Of a DNA stretch of 64,000 bases, positions 36,219-48,729 are shown piece by piece (the stretch's first letter is position 1; each line of letters begins with the position of its first letter). Both the position numbers and the translations under genes were made by a program. The notes beneath the pieces were generated by a model. It made no database searches. It saw only the letters and a program-made list of their open reading frames with translations, and was not told the origin of the DNA. Where the stretch lies: contig NC_084797.1 in NCBI RefSeq assembly GCF_963169125.1, forward strand, positions 96,125,868-96,189,867, in the 5' to 3' direction. Source of the stretch: Humulus lupulus (taxonomy: Eukaryota; Streptophyta; Magnoliopsida; Rosales; Cannabaceae).

Positions 36219-37915
36219 ATGCCGAGGAGGACTTCCGACAATTTTGAAAACACGGGTATCATGTCCACTCTTACCAGTGTTAAGCTTGCCAATATGCTAA
36301 AGGCCCACCAACTATCGTCAGACATCAAGTTCATAATTCCAACCCACGAGGAACGTGCGTCTGAGCCGCCCGAAGGGCTCGTTGCTTTCAGAGACGCAAT
36401 AATCAAATCTGGTGAAGTCTTTCCACTTCACCCCTTTTTTGTCAAGGTACCAAAGTACTTCGAGCTGGCACACCTTCAACTGTCCCCCAAGTAATGAGTG
36501 GTGCTCAGTTGTTTACATGTATTATACAAACAAGTGCAATCTAGAGGGCCTTCCATGAGTGAGGTCCACCACCTTAATACCCTTAGGGCAAACCCAACTG
36601 CCCTCGGCTTCTATCAGCTCCAGAAAGTCATGGTGCATACAGGATATCCCCTCGTGGAGGGCTCCATTTCAAATAGAGGATCATGGAAGAGTGACTTCTT
36701 TTTCACCCCCAGCGTGTCCACCCAACATACGCGCTTCAACACTTCAAGTAAGCTACTTCCACCTTGAGTTACTATATGAGAAATTTCTCTTTTACTCCTC
36801 CTTTTTCTAGTTTATCTAACTATGGTCATTTCTTTGGTGAAGACAATTATGATGAGGTAGCCGATAAAGATTACATCTACCCTTCGGGTGACCATATGGA
36901 CATAGAAGATGAAGTGGAGGTGGTTTCCGAGAATTACTCATGTTTACGGTCCTTGGCTGGCGGGGCTAGGGACGTTGGTGACGATGGACACACCGATGGT
37001 GTTACATCTTGGGTTGCACCACCGGCGCTTGGTGGAGAGTTTGTTGTCAACACCCCTACTCTCGCCTCTTTCCCCCCGAAGAGGAATTTTGTCATACTTT
37101 CTTTCGGTGATGCCCCTCCACCCTTGGGGGGGCGTTTGGGGCAGGCGTCTTTTCCTAAAGAGGTGACTCTGCACTACTCTGGCCCCCGTGCCTCTGGATG
37201 GATCTAGACCTTCTCGATCTCCTTTCTTGCCTAAGCGTTCTTCGACGCGCATACATGCCTCCTCCCGCAGAGCTTACCTTTCTGCTTCCGAAGACCATCC
37301 ATTGGTGAGCCAATAGGGAGAGGTCATGAACCAGTACATGGGGAACATTTCTGAAGGCGAGTGGGGGTCTTTGCACAGCATTCCAGATGCCGAGTTAGGT
37401 AAGGCTTATATGCGAGCCTCCATGTAGGTATTTGTCAAAACACTCAATGTATGTTTTTCGGTTTCGATATCGCTTGACCATTGATGTTTTATTTATTATA
37501 TATATATATATTTTGTCCTTACTTAGGCTTCCATCCTGGGTCACCGGCTTATCGCCTCGAGATCCTCATCCACACAGTGGCTACAGCTCGAGCTCGAGGG
37601 GGCAAGAATCTCTCAATGGTTGAGGTAGAAAAATATAATTTGTCCACACGGGTCCGTGACTTGGAGGGGCAGCTTGTTGAAGTAGTTTCCCAGAGGGACG
37701 CTGCATTAGCCAAGGCTACTTCGACCACTCTCTCCAACACTAGACTTGAAGCTACCATCCACACTCTAAATGAGAAGATTAGTGTGCTTGAGGCCAAACT
37801 TTCAAATACCAAGAATGGCATAATTGAGTGCACTCTGCACACCGTGTGGAGAACTAATCCTGATGTCGACCTGTCTCCCTTTAGAGAGTATGCAACTGAG
37901 AAAATATTTGAGTGA
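36219..37915 (+). pseudogene. Antisense gene of element D with gypsy-type transposon domain and coiled coil
   Basis: The ATG at 36219 opens a frame with features of the Transposase_28-like domain: FPLHPFFVKVPKYFELAHLQLSP, interrupted by TAA and TGA at 36492-36497, then the same frame continues (CLHVLYKQ, ALGFYQLQK, SNRGSWKSDFFF) to 36767. Downstream are an acidic segment (36764-37207) and a Leu/Glu-rich coiled-coil segment (about 37615-37915: EKYNLSTRVRDLEGQL, then heptad-like LEATIHTLNEKISVLEAKL) ending at TGA 37915. These are probably separate exons. It runs opposite to gag, as in T1, though the two genes have diverged. Role unknown. Confidence 0.65.
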
Positions 37916-38783
37916 AAAGGTCAAGGTGAAAACCCGTAGATCCCCCTTCAAGGCTTATTTGTATACATTTATGTTGCTGCCGTGTAATCCTCCATATTGT
38001 TTTACTCTCTTTTGATTATCAAACTTAAGGGACTTTGGTAAGTCCTTCTTATTATTAATTTTTTTGATGAATTCCTTATCTCTTCCTTTGACTAATAATG
38101 ATAGTCTTTTTAGTACACCTGGACTAACTTGTAAGGACATGTTAACCCCTTGGGTTCTCGGTATCTTTTTATATTCTTTGTGCGTGCTTGTTATTTTGTG
38201 CGAGAAGCGTTCTTCTCGTCATTAAGCATAGTACTATTTTTACAAGGGTCTCTTTTAGGACCCTTTTTGGCTAGACGACTTGGTGGCCGCTCTAGGCTTA
38301 TTGGTGGATGCTCTTCCAGAGGCCTTTCCTCTCGTGGAGGTATCAACCTTTATTAGGAGGTTCTTCCTATAGGACCTTTTAACCCTCTTGGTGCTCTTGA
38401 GGGTAGCTAATCCTCGCAAACTCAAGATATGCCTTGCAAGGTTTTCTTCCTTATATATATATATATTTTAAGGGTCTCTTTTAGGGTCGTTTTGTCTGTA
38501 TTTTCCCCCCAAGTGGTTGGCAAGATTTATCTCGTCGTGCACTTTGCTCATTTTGTCCATGCACATTGACAGGTCCAATTGGTGATAGGTATACGGGAGT
38601 TAGATACGTGCTCACGTATATGAGGAGTGTGTCATTCCAACAAAAAGCATATTCATTAAAAATGAGTAGAGTACATAGGTATCTAGGCAACATTATGCTC
38701 ACTACATATTCATGCATCTAGGTTATCTCTCTAATTCATAGCTGCTTTTAAGGGGAGGACACACAACTATGTTGGGGAGCTAA
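37916..38783. other. Unassigned interior of element D
   Basis: There is no recognisable protein on either strand. Reverse transcriptase and integrase would be expected between protease and the 3' region in a complete element, so this marks their absence. It includes a TA-dinucleotide run near 38453-38466. Confidence 0.5.
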
Positions 38784-39441
38784 CTATGGTAACCCTTTTG
38801 AATTATTGTACAAAAACTTGAGCCTTACCCGATGTTCCCTCTCAGGTGCGTATGCACAACCATCGATTCTGATCTCCTTAGTAGTTTTGGGGTTGAACTC
38901 ACGCGGGTTTGTGCTTCCATGCACTACCATCGCCATAGGTTCTAGCGGTTTCATGACTGTGCGGATGGACATGTTATAACATTCCCTCGCTTCTTTCTGT
39001 TCCCCTTTCACACTCGTTACCCCCCCCCCCCCCCGAAGGAGTTTGGAATTTCATGGCCAATTGGTATACTGAGGTTATCACCTTCAATTTTCTCAGGGAG
39101 GGTCTCCCTAATACCGCGTTGAAGGCCAAGGAACAGCTTACTATGACAAATTTTATAATTACAGTGGTCTATCTGGACAACTCTCCCATGGTGAAGGCCA
39201 ACTCGATTGTGCCCATAGGCTATATGGAGTCTCCTATAAACCCATACAGGGAGGTGTTGCAGGGTTTTAGGTTCCTGATGCCCAGTCCCATCTTCTCTAA
39301 GGCTGGCCAATATTGGATATCTACGGAGCTCCCATTGTCTACCAGGACTCGATGTACCTTCATGCTAGCAAGCTATATACTTAACACCAAGGGGTCATTG
39401 TGCGAAAAATGCACACCCCGCACGTCTTCTTCGGTGAAGGT
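38784..39441 (-). pseudogene. Protease domain of element D (broken)
   Basis: Minus-strand reading from 39441: FTEEDVRGVHFSHNDPLVLS, a stop, then VHRVLVDNGSSVDIQYWPAL, the retropepsin-type active site with DNGSS. Pieces further on in other frames (EARECYNMSIR; 39011-38784) match the segment that normally follows protease in Tat elements. A run of 15 C (39020-39034) interrupts the frame, and several stops are present. No RT follows. Confidence 0.65.
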
Positions 39442-39599
39442 TATTGAGTAATTTTCCCTCCAAAGTTTTTTGAGGGTCGTTGTTCTAAGATTAGCATGCA
39501 TGGGGGTGGACTTTGTCTAGCTTCCTTGGCGTATCTATCTCTCCCCTTTCTTGATTCTCCTCTGAATCCCGGTCCTTCGAAGATCGTCCTCACCTCTCC

Positions 39600-41432
39600 T
39601 TACACCTCTGGGGCTACTTCTCGTGTTCGTTGCGAGGGTGGTCCATCATCTGGTCTTTCATTTTCTCTTTGGACGTATCTATGCAAGTGCCCCCTGCGTA
39701 TGAGTTCTTCAATTACCCCCTTTAAGTGAGTGCACTCCACTGTGGTGTGGTCAATGTCCTTATGATACTGACAGTACTTTCTGGGGTATCTCTTTGACCG
39801 ATCTCTCTTCATTGGTGGGGGTCTCCTAAAGGGGACCTGATTCTCGTTCATTACGAATATATGCTCCATAGTATGTTTTAGGTCAGTGTAGAAGGTGTGG
39901 GATGTTTGTCTAGGATTACCTCCGTGTTTGTGCTTCCTCTGGTGGTCATCTCTTGGCCCTTCGTACACCCTTTTCTTTTTTGCACCATTCGAACCTTTAG
40001 GGGCTGAGGGCTTGACAAGCGATGCCTTCAGGTTCTTATGGCCGTCTTCGACACAAATGTAATTTTGTGCCCATTCGTAGAAATTGTCTAAGTCAGTGAC
40101 CTCCCTTTTGAGCATATTATCCCAAAGCTTACTGTCTGGGCACACTCCAGCCGTGATTGCCATCTTGAATTCTCCCTTGGTCAAGTTTTCCACTTTAGCC
40201 GCCTCCATGTTGAACCTATGGATGTAGCTCTTCAAGGTTTCTCCTTCACCTTGCTTTATATTAGCGAGGCTAGTGCCCGACATGGTATAATCTCGTATGG
40301 CATGATGTTGTTTGAGAAACTCGTCAGAAAATTGTTTCCATGACGTAATGGTCCCCGACCTCAGCCTCTTAAACCATTTATGTGTAGGCCCTTTTAGCAT
40401 GACAGCGAAATAGTGACACCTTGTTCTACTATTGACCCCTCTCAGCTTTATTAAATCGTTGAAGGCGTCCAAGTGGTACTTGGGGTTCGAGGTCCCTTAT
40501 ATGGGATCATATAAGGATCTTTAAAGTTGGCCGGGAGTCGTTCCAACTAGATTTCTTACATGAAGGGTGACTCGTAGTTGAATTCTTCATCGGTAATGTA
40601 CCCCCAGACACCATGACAATCTTGCTCCAAAGGCTCCTCATCTCGGTGTCTAGCTCCTATCGCCTGCTATTCAAGGAGTCCCTCAGCTCGGTAGGGTTGG
40701 CCTTTCTCTTCTCTCTACCTTTCGAAGGAGACATAAGAGGTGTTGTCCTTACTTCTGACCTTCTCCCATTTAGCTTTTCTCTTAGGTCAGGTAGCGCCTC
40801 CTTTGAGGTGACTTCGACTTCATTCTCACGACCAGCATAATTCCTCCGCCTTTGCTCCTGGGGGTATTTCGTCAGGCTAGGTCCCTCATGGTACTTTGTC
40901 TGGGGGGTGTTGCTGGTGGAAAGTCTAGTTCTCCCATCGTCTATATGGGGATAGTGGTTTCCCTTCTTTCACGCTCCTTGTCTTTATACTTTGGAGGGGG
41001 TATGCTAGAATTTCCTTGCAGAAGTTCGTTTAAAACCTCCTTCATGTTCTCTAGTGTTGTTTCCAGCCTTTGATTCTTTTTTTGTAACTCTCCAATTTTT
41101 TCCTCATAGAAACAAATCCTCGTGCTGGAACTCACCGAGTGCACTCGGAGATTCTTGCTTGGCTTGCATGTCGAGCGACTTGGGCCTCGATGGCCGGAGC
41201 GTGGTGCCACCGGGGGATGAGGATGTGGGTGCGCTAGTGGCTCTGAACGATCTTTGCCAGGAGGGACAGCTGGGGATGATGTTTCCTTCTCCTTTCTTTG
41301 GGCAGGATGCTCCTCCAGTATATCTCCATGCTTAGGCATTAGAGGGTCCTTTTTGGAGGCCCTTGGCTGTTCTCCGTCTAGGTGAACCTCCACATCTTGT
41401 AGTGGATGTAGGTACTCCGAACGCCTTGGCAT
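39600..41432 (-). pseudogene. Gag of element D
   Basis: Starts at ATG 41432 (MPRRSEYLHPL), about 70 bases inside the LTR. The N-terminal part (to 40941) is polar and Pro/Glu-rich with a short predicted coiled coil (EEKIGELQKKNQRLETTLENM). After stops, the same frame continues at 40472 with the Retrotrans_gag core: MLKGPTHKWFKRL, WKQFSDEFLKQH, QGEGETLKSYIHRFN. Near the end is a C-X2-H-X5-H-X4-C finger (CQYHKDIDHTTVEC), then an IEELIRRGHL tail to 39600. Gag packages the RNA into virus-like particles. This copy is split by stops between 40941 and 40475. Confidence 0.8.
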
Positions 41433-41481
41433 TTCTCCTTGCGGGAAGTGATGAAAGAACGTTGGCTTGATACTTGTTCTT

Positions 41482-41500
41482 CCCACAGACGGCGCCAAAC
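41482..41500 (-). promoter_or_regulatory. Primer binding site region of element D
   Basis: The minus strand reads TTTGGCGCCGTCTGTGGGAA directly after the LTR. TGGCGCCGT is the primer-site start commonly seen in plant Tat/Athila Gypsy elements. Confidence 0.75.
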
Positions 41501-42825
41501 TGTTGACAGTAGAAACTAATCAACGAAATATAGATAGAAAACTCAAAGACTTAATCAGTGACTTATGAACGTAGAAGAACTTGTAGAAATTTGAAGTAAA
41601 ATTGCAAGTGAACAATAGAAGAAAACTTGTGTATTGATCTTAGAATAGTCTGGTATTACATTCGCTTTCCAAACCCTTAGCTTAAGGGGTGGAGGTCTAT
41701 TTATAGGCTGGTTCTAATGGCCTCTGATACAAGGTGGTCCCTGGGGTCAAGAAGGTACTTGGGTACACAGTCATGGTAGTGGCATAGGTCGTGGTGGAAC
41801 ATAGGATTGTGGTGTCAGGTCTCGTTTGTAGTCAGAGACACGCAGGTCATGCCACCACTTTTGGTGCTACCACTACTTTTCAGGGACGAATGTCAGAGGT
41901 TGGTTGAGAAGGAACACATCAGGTACCTTACTCTTACAACCACTACATCTGTGGCATTGATATGAGGATCAGATGCCTGGGGTCCTCAGAGTCGTACAAT
42001 AGTACGTACTTCATATCCGTACGATTTCTTCGTGTCGAGTGTAGGTTGTTACCCTCATAGGGCGCCTATTCATTTAACCTTTGAATGTTCCTTCTCTGCT
42101 CATATAATTACTCCACTGATGACACCTTCCACGGAAAGCCACGAGTTGTGAAGTTGCATGGTGCGGGGCATCGTGTGGTTGATTTGTGTGCACAAATGGT
42201 GTAGGTATGTGGTACATGTGGCACGCCTGGTGGGCACGAGCAGGGTGCACCAATTGGGCGTGCGAGGTGCTTCCGCGCGGCATGCGCCTGTGACGCGAGG
42301 GTGTCTCGTGAGTCGCTGGCGAGATGGGGTCGCGAGTTGTGGACCTGGGGCGCGCGGTTGTCTCACGAGGATCTGGTGAGACAGGGTCGCGAGGCGCGGA
42401 CCTGAGGCACGAGGGTGTAAGAAGATTGATACGAGGCCTTGGCCAAGGAAGGCACATGCATAAGTGGATCCGCACCTAGGCACCCGCGCATGATGACTGG
42501 ACCTTGCGTGAGGCCTTTGTCTGAAGGAGGCATGTGCATAAGTGGACGCGCACCTAGACACCCGCGCATGACGACTGGGCCTCGCTATGCGAGGCCCTTG
42601 GCTGAAGGAGGCGTGCACATAAGTGGATGCACACCTAGACACCCGCGCATGACGACTAGGCCCTTGGCTGGGGAAGGTGTGCACATAAGTGGATGCGCAC
42701 CTAGGTGCCTTCGCACAAGGATTGACTGGTTGTAGGTGGTCGGCGGCTCCCTATGTGAGGCCCTTGATCCGTCAACTCTTGCACCTTCACCAATGGATGT
42801 TTTAAGATAAATTATTCCATAATCA
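41501..42825 (-). repeat. 5' LTR of element D (1325 bp)
   Basis: Starts TGTTGACAG and ends CCATAATCA. It matches the left LTR throughout but has fewer 81-bp units (about three to four, 42455-42715). ORFs 42074-42866 on both strands run through these repeats and are not genes. Confidence 0.85.
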
Positions 42826-44383
42826 TAGGGTGGGATTGGGCATAGTTGTTTTGGATCATAGAACATGTATAATTCTTGGTATTTGGGTGATGAATTGTTA
42901 CTGAGTTGGGGTATGCATTTTAGTATGTTAACCGAGATTTCTTGGTGAATTGCTGGTTATTTTGATGAAGTTTATGTGTTATAGCATGCTTATAATTTAG
43001 GGATTAGAGTCCTGGACTCGTTTATATGTTTATCTGGAATAGGGAGGTATAGTTGGCTTGAATTCTTAATGTTCTTGGTTAGGGAGAAGGAGATGAAAAC
43101 CCAGATTTTCTGGGCTCGAAGGTGACGCTCCGCGACCCAGCCTGAGGCGCCGCGGCGTGTGTGGCCATTTTGGCCTGGGCATGACCTCTAACTTGGGGGC
43201 GCGTAGTGACCCATTGGGCCAACTCGCGGCCCACCTCCCCTTTGGCTTGGGTGCTTGCTCTTTGACTTGGGGGCAAGTCACAATCCACTAAGCCAAGTCA
43301 TGACCCACCTAGGGATTTTAGCCTTAGAATTGTTTCTAGAATTGGAAAGACCCGGGGGTTCGAATCTAGGCACTCAAGACAATTTCTACTACATGGTTTA
43401 GTAGAAATTGAGGTCTCGGTGGCTGGTTTTTATCTCCTAGGTATTTATTTGGGTTGGAAGTTAATAATTACCCATTCGAAACTGTCACTAGGTTTATCTC
43501 CAAGGCTCGGGGTTGAGGATCATGCTCAGAACCATTTCATTTTCTCCGCTCGAAATTAAAGGTAAGAAAACTGCACCCTTGTGTGGCTATGTTGGGACTG
43601 CAATTCCCTGTATTTGAATACATATGATTTATAATTGTGACAATGCCATGTGAGCATGAAATAAATGGCCTAAGAGTGCCGGGGCAGATAATTTGCGCAC
43701 AGGACGCGAATCGGCCACTGTGAGCTGGGGTCAGCTAGATAAACACTGGACTCGGCCTAAGTGAGCCAAAGATAGTGGGTTAAACAAAGGGTGCGGCCTA
43801 AGGGTGCCGGCCCTGAGTATTGTATGATGATTGTGATAAATTGTTGAATATAAATATGTTTACTCTTGTTAATCTGATACTTATAGCTTGTTGAATATCT
43901 GGATGAATGCTTGGTAATTCATGGATTGTTATCACTGATTATGTGTCCACTATGGCCTGCTGAATATCTGGTTATCTGTCTTGTGAATTATTTGTTTATC
44001 ATTATTGATTATGCTATGCTGTTATGGTTTTCTTGCTGGGCCTTGGCTCATGGGTACTACATGGTGTAAGTAATGGCGAGGGTAAGATGGACCAACCATG
44101 AGTTGGAGAGCTCTAAGGGCAGGGTGTACATTTTGCCATTAGAATGGCCTTTGATTATACATAACTTTTGGAAGTTTGTAAATTTATCCTTTAAACCCTG
44201 TTTTTGGGATCACATGTACTAAACATTTATTTTAATAAAAATTATCAGTTTATGACCCAAAATCTTTTAACCCTACTTTGTTTATGACTTTAGGATTACA
44301 TTTTTATTCAAATGACTTGATTGGAAAGTCTTGCACTATTTTAAACACACAGTGTAACGGTCCTGGTTATCCAAGGTGGTACA
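42826..44383 (+). repeat. 3' LTR of element B, remaining part
   Basis: Resumes after the TAGGGTG duplication and runs to GGTGGTACA at 44383. From 43265 on it aligns with the 5' LTR at 17270-18449. A GC-rich stretch at about 43118-43235 (CTCCGCGACCC, GCGCCGCGGCG, ACTCGCGGCCC) lies at the same LTR position as the cassettes of A, C and F. Confidence 0.85.
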
Positions 44384-44481
44384 TGTGCTCATCTCTTCAT
44401 GGACTTTTGAGGGAGAAAACTCCAACTCCCATGAGAGGCGGCACCACCTCTATGTTGAGAATAGTGCCCTTAAACAAATTG
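44384..44481. other. Unassigned spacer between B and copia LTR H
   Basis: About 100 bases I cannot assign. TGTGC at 44384 would be B's right target duplication; its partner is outside the window. Confidence 0.3.
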
Positions 44482-46712
44482 TAGTTGACAAATGTTTTAA
44501 ATGAAATAAATAATTGAATTGAATTATTATATATATAGACTATGTCTGATATTATATTGATAATATTAAGTAAATATCATAAAATTCTAAGGATTATCTA
44601 TGTGGTCTTAATCTCATATTGGTATGAGAGGATCGAGATTGGGATAATTAACTTAAAACAGCTCACAGTAAAATAAAGTTATGGAATCTTTAGATTAATT
44701 ACTGCTAGTACAGTCCACTAGTATTATGAATACATGTGACCTCGATCTGGGTTACTAGTGTATTAGGACACTTTAGTGGAGGTACTTTGCATGCTGAGAG
44801 TATGTAGAATTGGACTAGATGTGATTTTTTAATACTAGTTTAAACATCGTTTCATAGTATTAATCGAACACATCAAACAATGATCATATACACGATGATC
44901 TTAATCCTGAGGTTGCTATGAACTCCTATATATGTCATTTGATCCTTTGATTCATGTGTTAAGGTTTGTGAGAATGATCAAGATAAGAACAATTGATTTG
45001 GGGGACTCAATGATGTATATGGCTGGGGACGTAGTTTAACAGATATGGAATCTATACCTTCTTATAAATTGAATAATGGTTCCCCATTGGGTTGGCTTTT
45101 GGAACTGAAAACGTTATGACCGCTCAAGTCGAAAACTTGTTGTGACACAACCTTCACCAGTAAAGTCAATGGTACTCTAGGAACAAGATATAGCTAAAAG
45201 GGTAAAACTTTAATTTTATTCCCTTTTAAATATCAACCATTAATAGAGGATTAAAGTTGTAAGTAATGATTATATCAACAAACACTTTGTTCTTTAATAA
45301 AGTACTCAGTAAATATATGTCTATAATTATGAAGAGTTCAATCTCATATTTATAGTGGAGTAATCATGAGATTAATAAATATGATTATTTAATCAAAGAG
45401 TTTTGATTAATAATAGTAATATTTAATGGAGCTTGATATTATAGGTCCATAGGTCCCCAGGGTGGCTCTATTAACACCATATCAAGGTAAAAGTTGATAC
45501 AAGGGTATAACTGTAATTTGGAAATTTGAGAAGAGTGTTATTCTTTGGGTCAAGTATATAATTATATGATAATTGAGATTGAATAATTAATTTCGAATTA
45601 ATTATTAATTTTTGACAATATATTTATTAATTTAAATAAATAAAATTTTTAATTTCATATATATGAATAAATAAATTAATTTTTTGAAATTAATTACTTT
45701 ATTTGAGTGCGAGAAAATTAAATTTGTAAGTCGAAAAAATATTTTTTGAGTTATTTAATTTTAAAAGATGATGATAATGATCATCAATTTGAATGTCAAA
45801 TTTTGAATTTAAAATTTAAATCTTGAAATATATTTGTCATTTTTTCCTTAAAAAGATAAATACCTTATTTTGTCGGAGATTGATTTTTAATTAAATAATT
45901 AAAGAAAAGAAAAATGAAATATCCTTGAAAATGGATATAGCAGTACACGCATTGACACTGTCCAAGGACTGTGCCATGCTTGTACCAATTGCACTGATAT
46001 TGTATGAGTGTTGTTTTTATTTTTTTATTTAATAATTTGAAAATAGTTTTTTCAAATTTGGTAAGTTATATATTTACCTAAATCAAATTCTATCATCATT
46101 ATGATATTATTATATTACTATTATTATTAGGAATAATAAGATAATATAAATCTCCATGTATATGATATAGAGGAAGAAGAAAACATACACATAACATTAC
46201 ACAATACAACACAATACACAATTCAGAATAATTCTTAGAGTTTTTGTCAGACAAAACTCTTTCTTTTTCTTCTTTATTCTAGTCATTCTCTGACCATAAT
46301 CAAAGTTCTCATGTGTTGGGAAATACTTGTGATTCCTAAAATTGCAAACCCATATTCCCTAAGTGCCCACACACATCTTGGGGTGTAGAGAACACTCCGG
46401 AAGATCGTGGTTTGAGTGCTCAAAGCTTTGGATAGGAAGATCGATAAATATACGAAAAAGATTCAAGGACACTTGATAGGCTTCAAGAGATCACAGTTAA
46501 TGTTCTTGTATTCTTATATGTTATATATAAATATATTGTATATTTATACAATTTTTGCATGATTAATAATATTGTATAATAATGTTTATGAAGTTCTTTC
46601 TTGTTCATAAAATCTATTTATATGAGTGATGAATTTTTTTTATTGTTGTTATTCCAATAAAAATGGGTCTACCTCGACAATTTCACTACGTGGCCGGAAT
46701 ATTTTTCCAACA
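44482..46712 (+). repeat. Copia-like 5' LTR (element H)
   Basis: AT-rich non-coding block that ends TTTTTCCAACA at 46712, followed at 46714 by TTGGTACTAGAGTC, a decayed tRNA-Met primer site. This makes it a plus-strand 5' LTR. The right end is well supported. The left end, near TAGTTGAC, is a guess based on the usual TGTTG start. No coding sequence is seen. Confidence 0.5.
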
Positions 46713-46903
46713 ATTGGTACTAGAGTCGGTGATTAATCTAACAATATTATTAATTGATGTGTGGAGTTATATGTATTTTTATATTATATGTGATATATGT
46801 TTGAATGAATAGATGTTTATTTTCATGATGATAGATTCTTAAGGGTTGTTTATAATGGTGCTTTCAGATTTAGGAATTGTTCTTAAAATTTCTAGATGAA
46901 AAA
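46713..46903 (+). other. Start of the interior of element H
   Basis: Primer-site remnant and about 180 bases of leader, cut off by the insertion of element G. The rest of H should lie right of the window. Confidence 0.4.
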
Positions 46904-46905
46904 TG

Positions 46906-48021
46906 TGTAACGTACCGTAAAATCTCTTAACATAATTTGCAGAAAAACATAACCATTTTCTAAAATAAGGTAACTGGAATTCCGTTTTTTACGATTACCA
47001 ACTTAATTATTCAAATTAAATAATTAATTGTTGAATTGTTACAGAAATGTTTAAACGGACACAGAGACTGTTTGAACAGAAACCAGATATGTTAAAACAG
47101 TTTATCACCAAAAGATAAAAACAAAGATAAAGTAAAGAACACACGTCTACAGGGCCACACCCTGAGAATGAAATTTATCAGAAGAATTTCTAAACGATTA
47201 CGAAACCAAATTGACTTATATAAATAAAGACTCCTTCTTGAATTTTTCGCAAATGTTGTAATCTAAACTCTTAATCAAATTTTTGAAGTGCTAAGATCTT
47301 AAACTCCCTTCAAATCATAACACTTGCACTTTTCCTCCAGAAAAGTGACTCACGAGCAAGACTTCTCCCGAAGCTTGATGAACAATGTCCAAGTGTGTTC
47401 AACCTGCACAATAAGCACAAAGAAAACAATACAAAAGTACACTGTAATAAACCACTAAGAATTTGCTGGACTCAAGTTCTTCACACAATAAACACTCTCT
47501 CTAAACTTAAAAAATATTTGGAAAATAATACACCTAGAGAGCTCAAGAAAAACCAACGACCTAAGGATGTCTATATAACCTTTAGAATCCATTTAGGTCG
47601 TCGAAAACAAATTAGAAACCAATCAACCAAAAAATGGAAAATCATCCCAAAAAGGAAAGTCAGAATCTGTTCAAACAGACTGGCAATCCGTTCAAACAGA
47701 TTCATTGAACCTGGACAGTTTTAAACCCAGTTTCGTTAAATAAATAAGGAAACAATATATACATTATCTCTACAAGTTGTACACGGTTTCTAGACAAACA
47801 AATCAGATCAAGAAATTAAAATAAATACCAATAATTTCCATATATACAAAAGTCAAGAAAAAATATTCTTTTATAGGAAATTATATATTTATTTTATTAA
47901 CATATATAGAATAACCAGATTAGAAAACATTTTACCGTAAAACAAGAACCAAACCATTTCAAAAATACCACCATAATTAATTTTGTCAATTTTATGAAAT
48001 ATGCCAATAAAGGATTTTACA
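46906..48021 (-). repeat. 3' LTR of element G
   Basis: The minus strand starts TGTAAAATCC just after the purine tract. The outer end is placed at TGTAACGTACC (46906), though TGTGTAACG at 46904 is also possible. The partner LTR is not in the window, so both ends rest on signals. The ORF at 47395-47724 lacks any domain. Confidence 0.6.
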
Positions 48022-48034
48022 ATCTCCCCCTTTG
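48022..48034 (-). promoter_or_regulatory. Polypurine tract of element G
   Basis: Minus strand CAAAGGGGGAGAT adjoining the LTR. A second similar tract (ACAAAGGGGGAGAG) lies at about 48231-48244. Confidence 0.7.
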
Positions 48035-48729
48035 GCAATTTGATAGAGAAAATTAATTCAAAAACCTGCAACACAAATGTTAGTGACAAGTAAAGAGAAA
48101 AAACTGCCCCTGCAAACATGAATTAACTTATAACAAACATATACAGAAACTAAGACTTAGCTCCCCATCCAAATAAGAAGGTCCAGAGTTAAACAAAACA
48201 ACAAACAAAGCAGGTTTTTGGAGGTATCTACTCTCCCCCTTTGTGTCTTTCAAAGAAGCCAAAGAATCATAATGCAAAAAATAAAGACAATAATCCTAAG
48301 ACAAAAGAAAGTATCAATGTTCTTAGGACAAAAGACATAAAATTAAGTAAAACTAAACCATTGGATCCTTGGACAAAGCTTTAACAACATCCAAAACAGA
48401 ATGTTGCAGTCCATCAACTGACATCACTCGAGCAGCCAAAGAATCAAGAGGCTCAAACAGCAGCTAGTTCTATAGAAACAGGTCCTGAATCTATGGGAAT
48501 AGATGAGGATACAGGAGGATTGTCATCCGAGGAAAAAGTCAGAGATTGAGGCTTGGCCTTCTTGGATGATGGAGCATCAACAGCTTCAGTAGGAAGTAGC
48601 AGTAGTGGGAGCCACCAAATCTTCTTGATCTTGCTTGAGATCTTTTTTTTGCATACTCAACACTTTATAAATCACTCGAGGAAAAGGAAGATTCAAGTTT
48701 CTCTTATTACCTTTTCAAAATCCAATGAT
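48035..48729 (-). other. 3' untranslated region of element G
   Basis: No coding motif. Contains the second purine-rich tract and low-complexity sequence. Confidence 0.4.

Larger units (their letters stand above)
33729..42825 (-). mobile_element. Non-autonomous Tat-type Gypsy element D (gag-protease plus antisense gene)
   Basis: LTRs at 33729-35349 and 41501-42825 share the ends TGTTGAC..TCA and are flanked by TAGGGTG. The primer site beside the right LTR and the purine tract beside the left LTR place it on the minus strand. Inside, in element order, are gag, a protease-like domain, about 0.9 kb of unrecognised sequence, and a gene on the opposite strand. No reverse transcriptase, RNase H or integrase motif is seen anywhere in the 6.15 kb interior, so it would depend on another element's enzymes. 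Confidence 0.85.
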
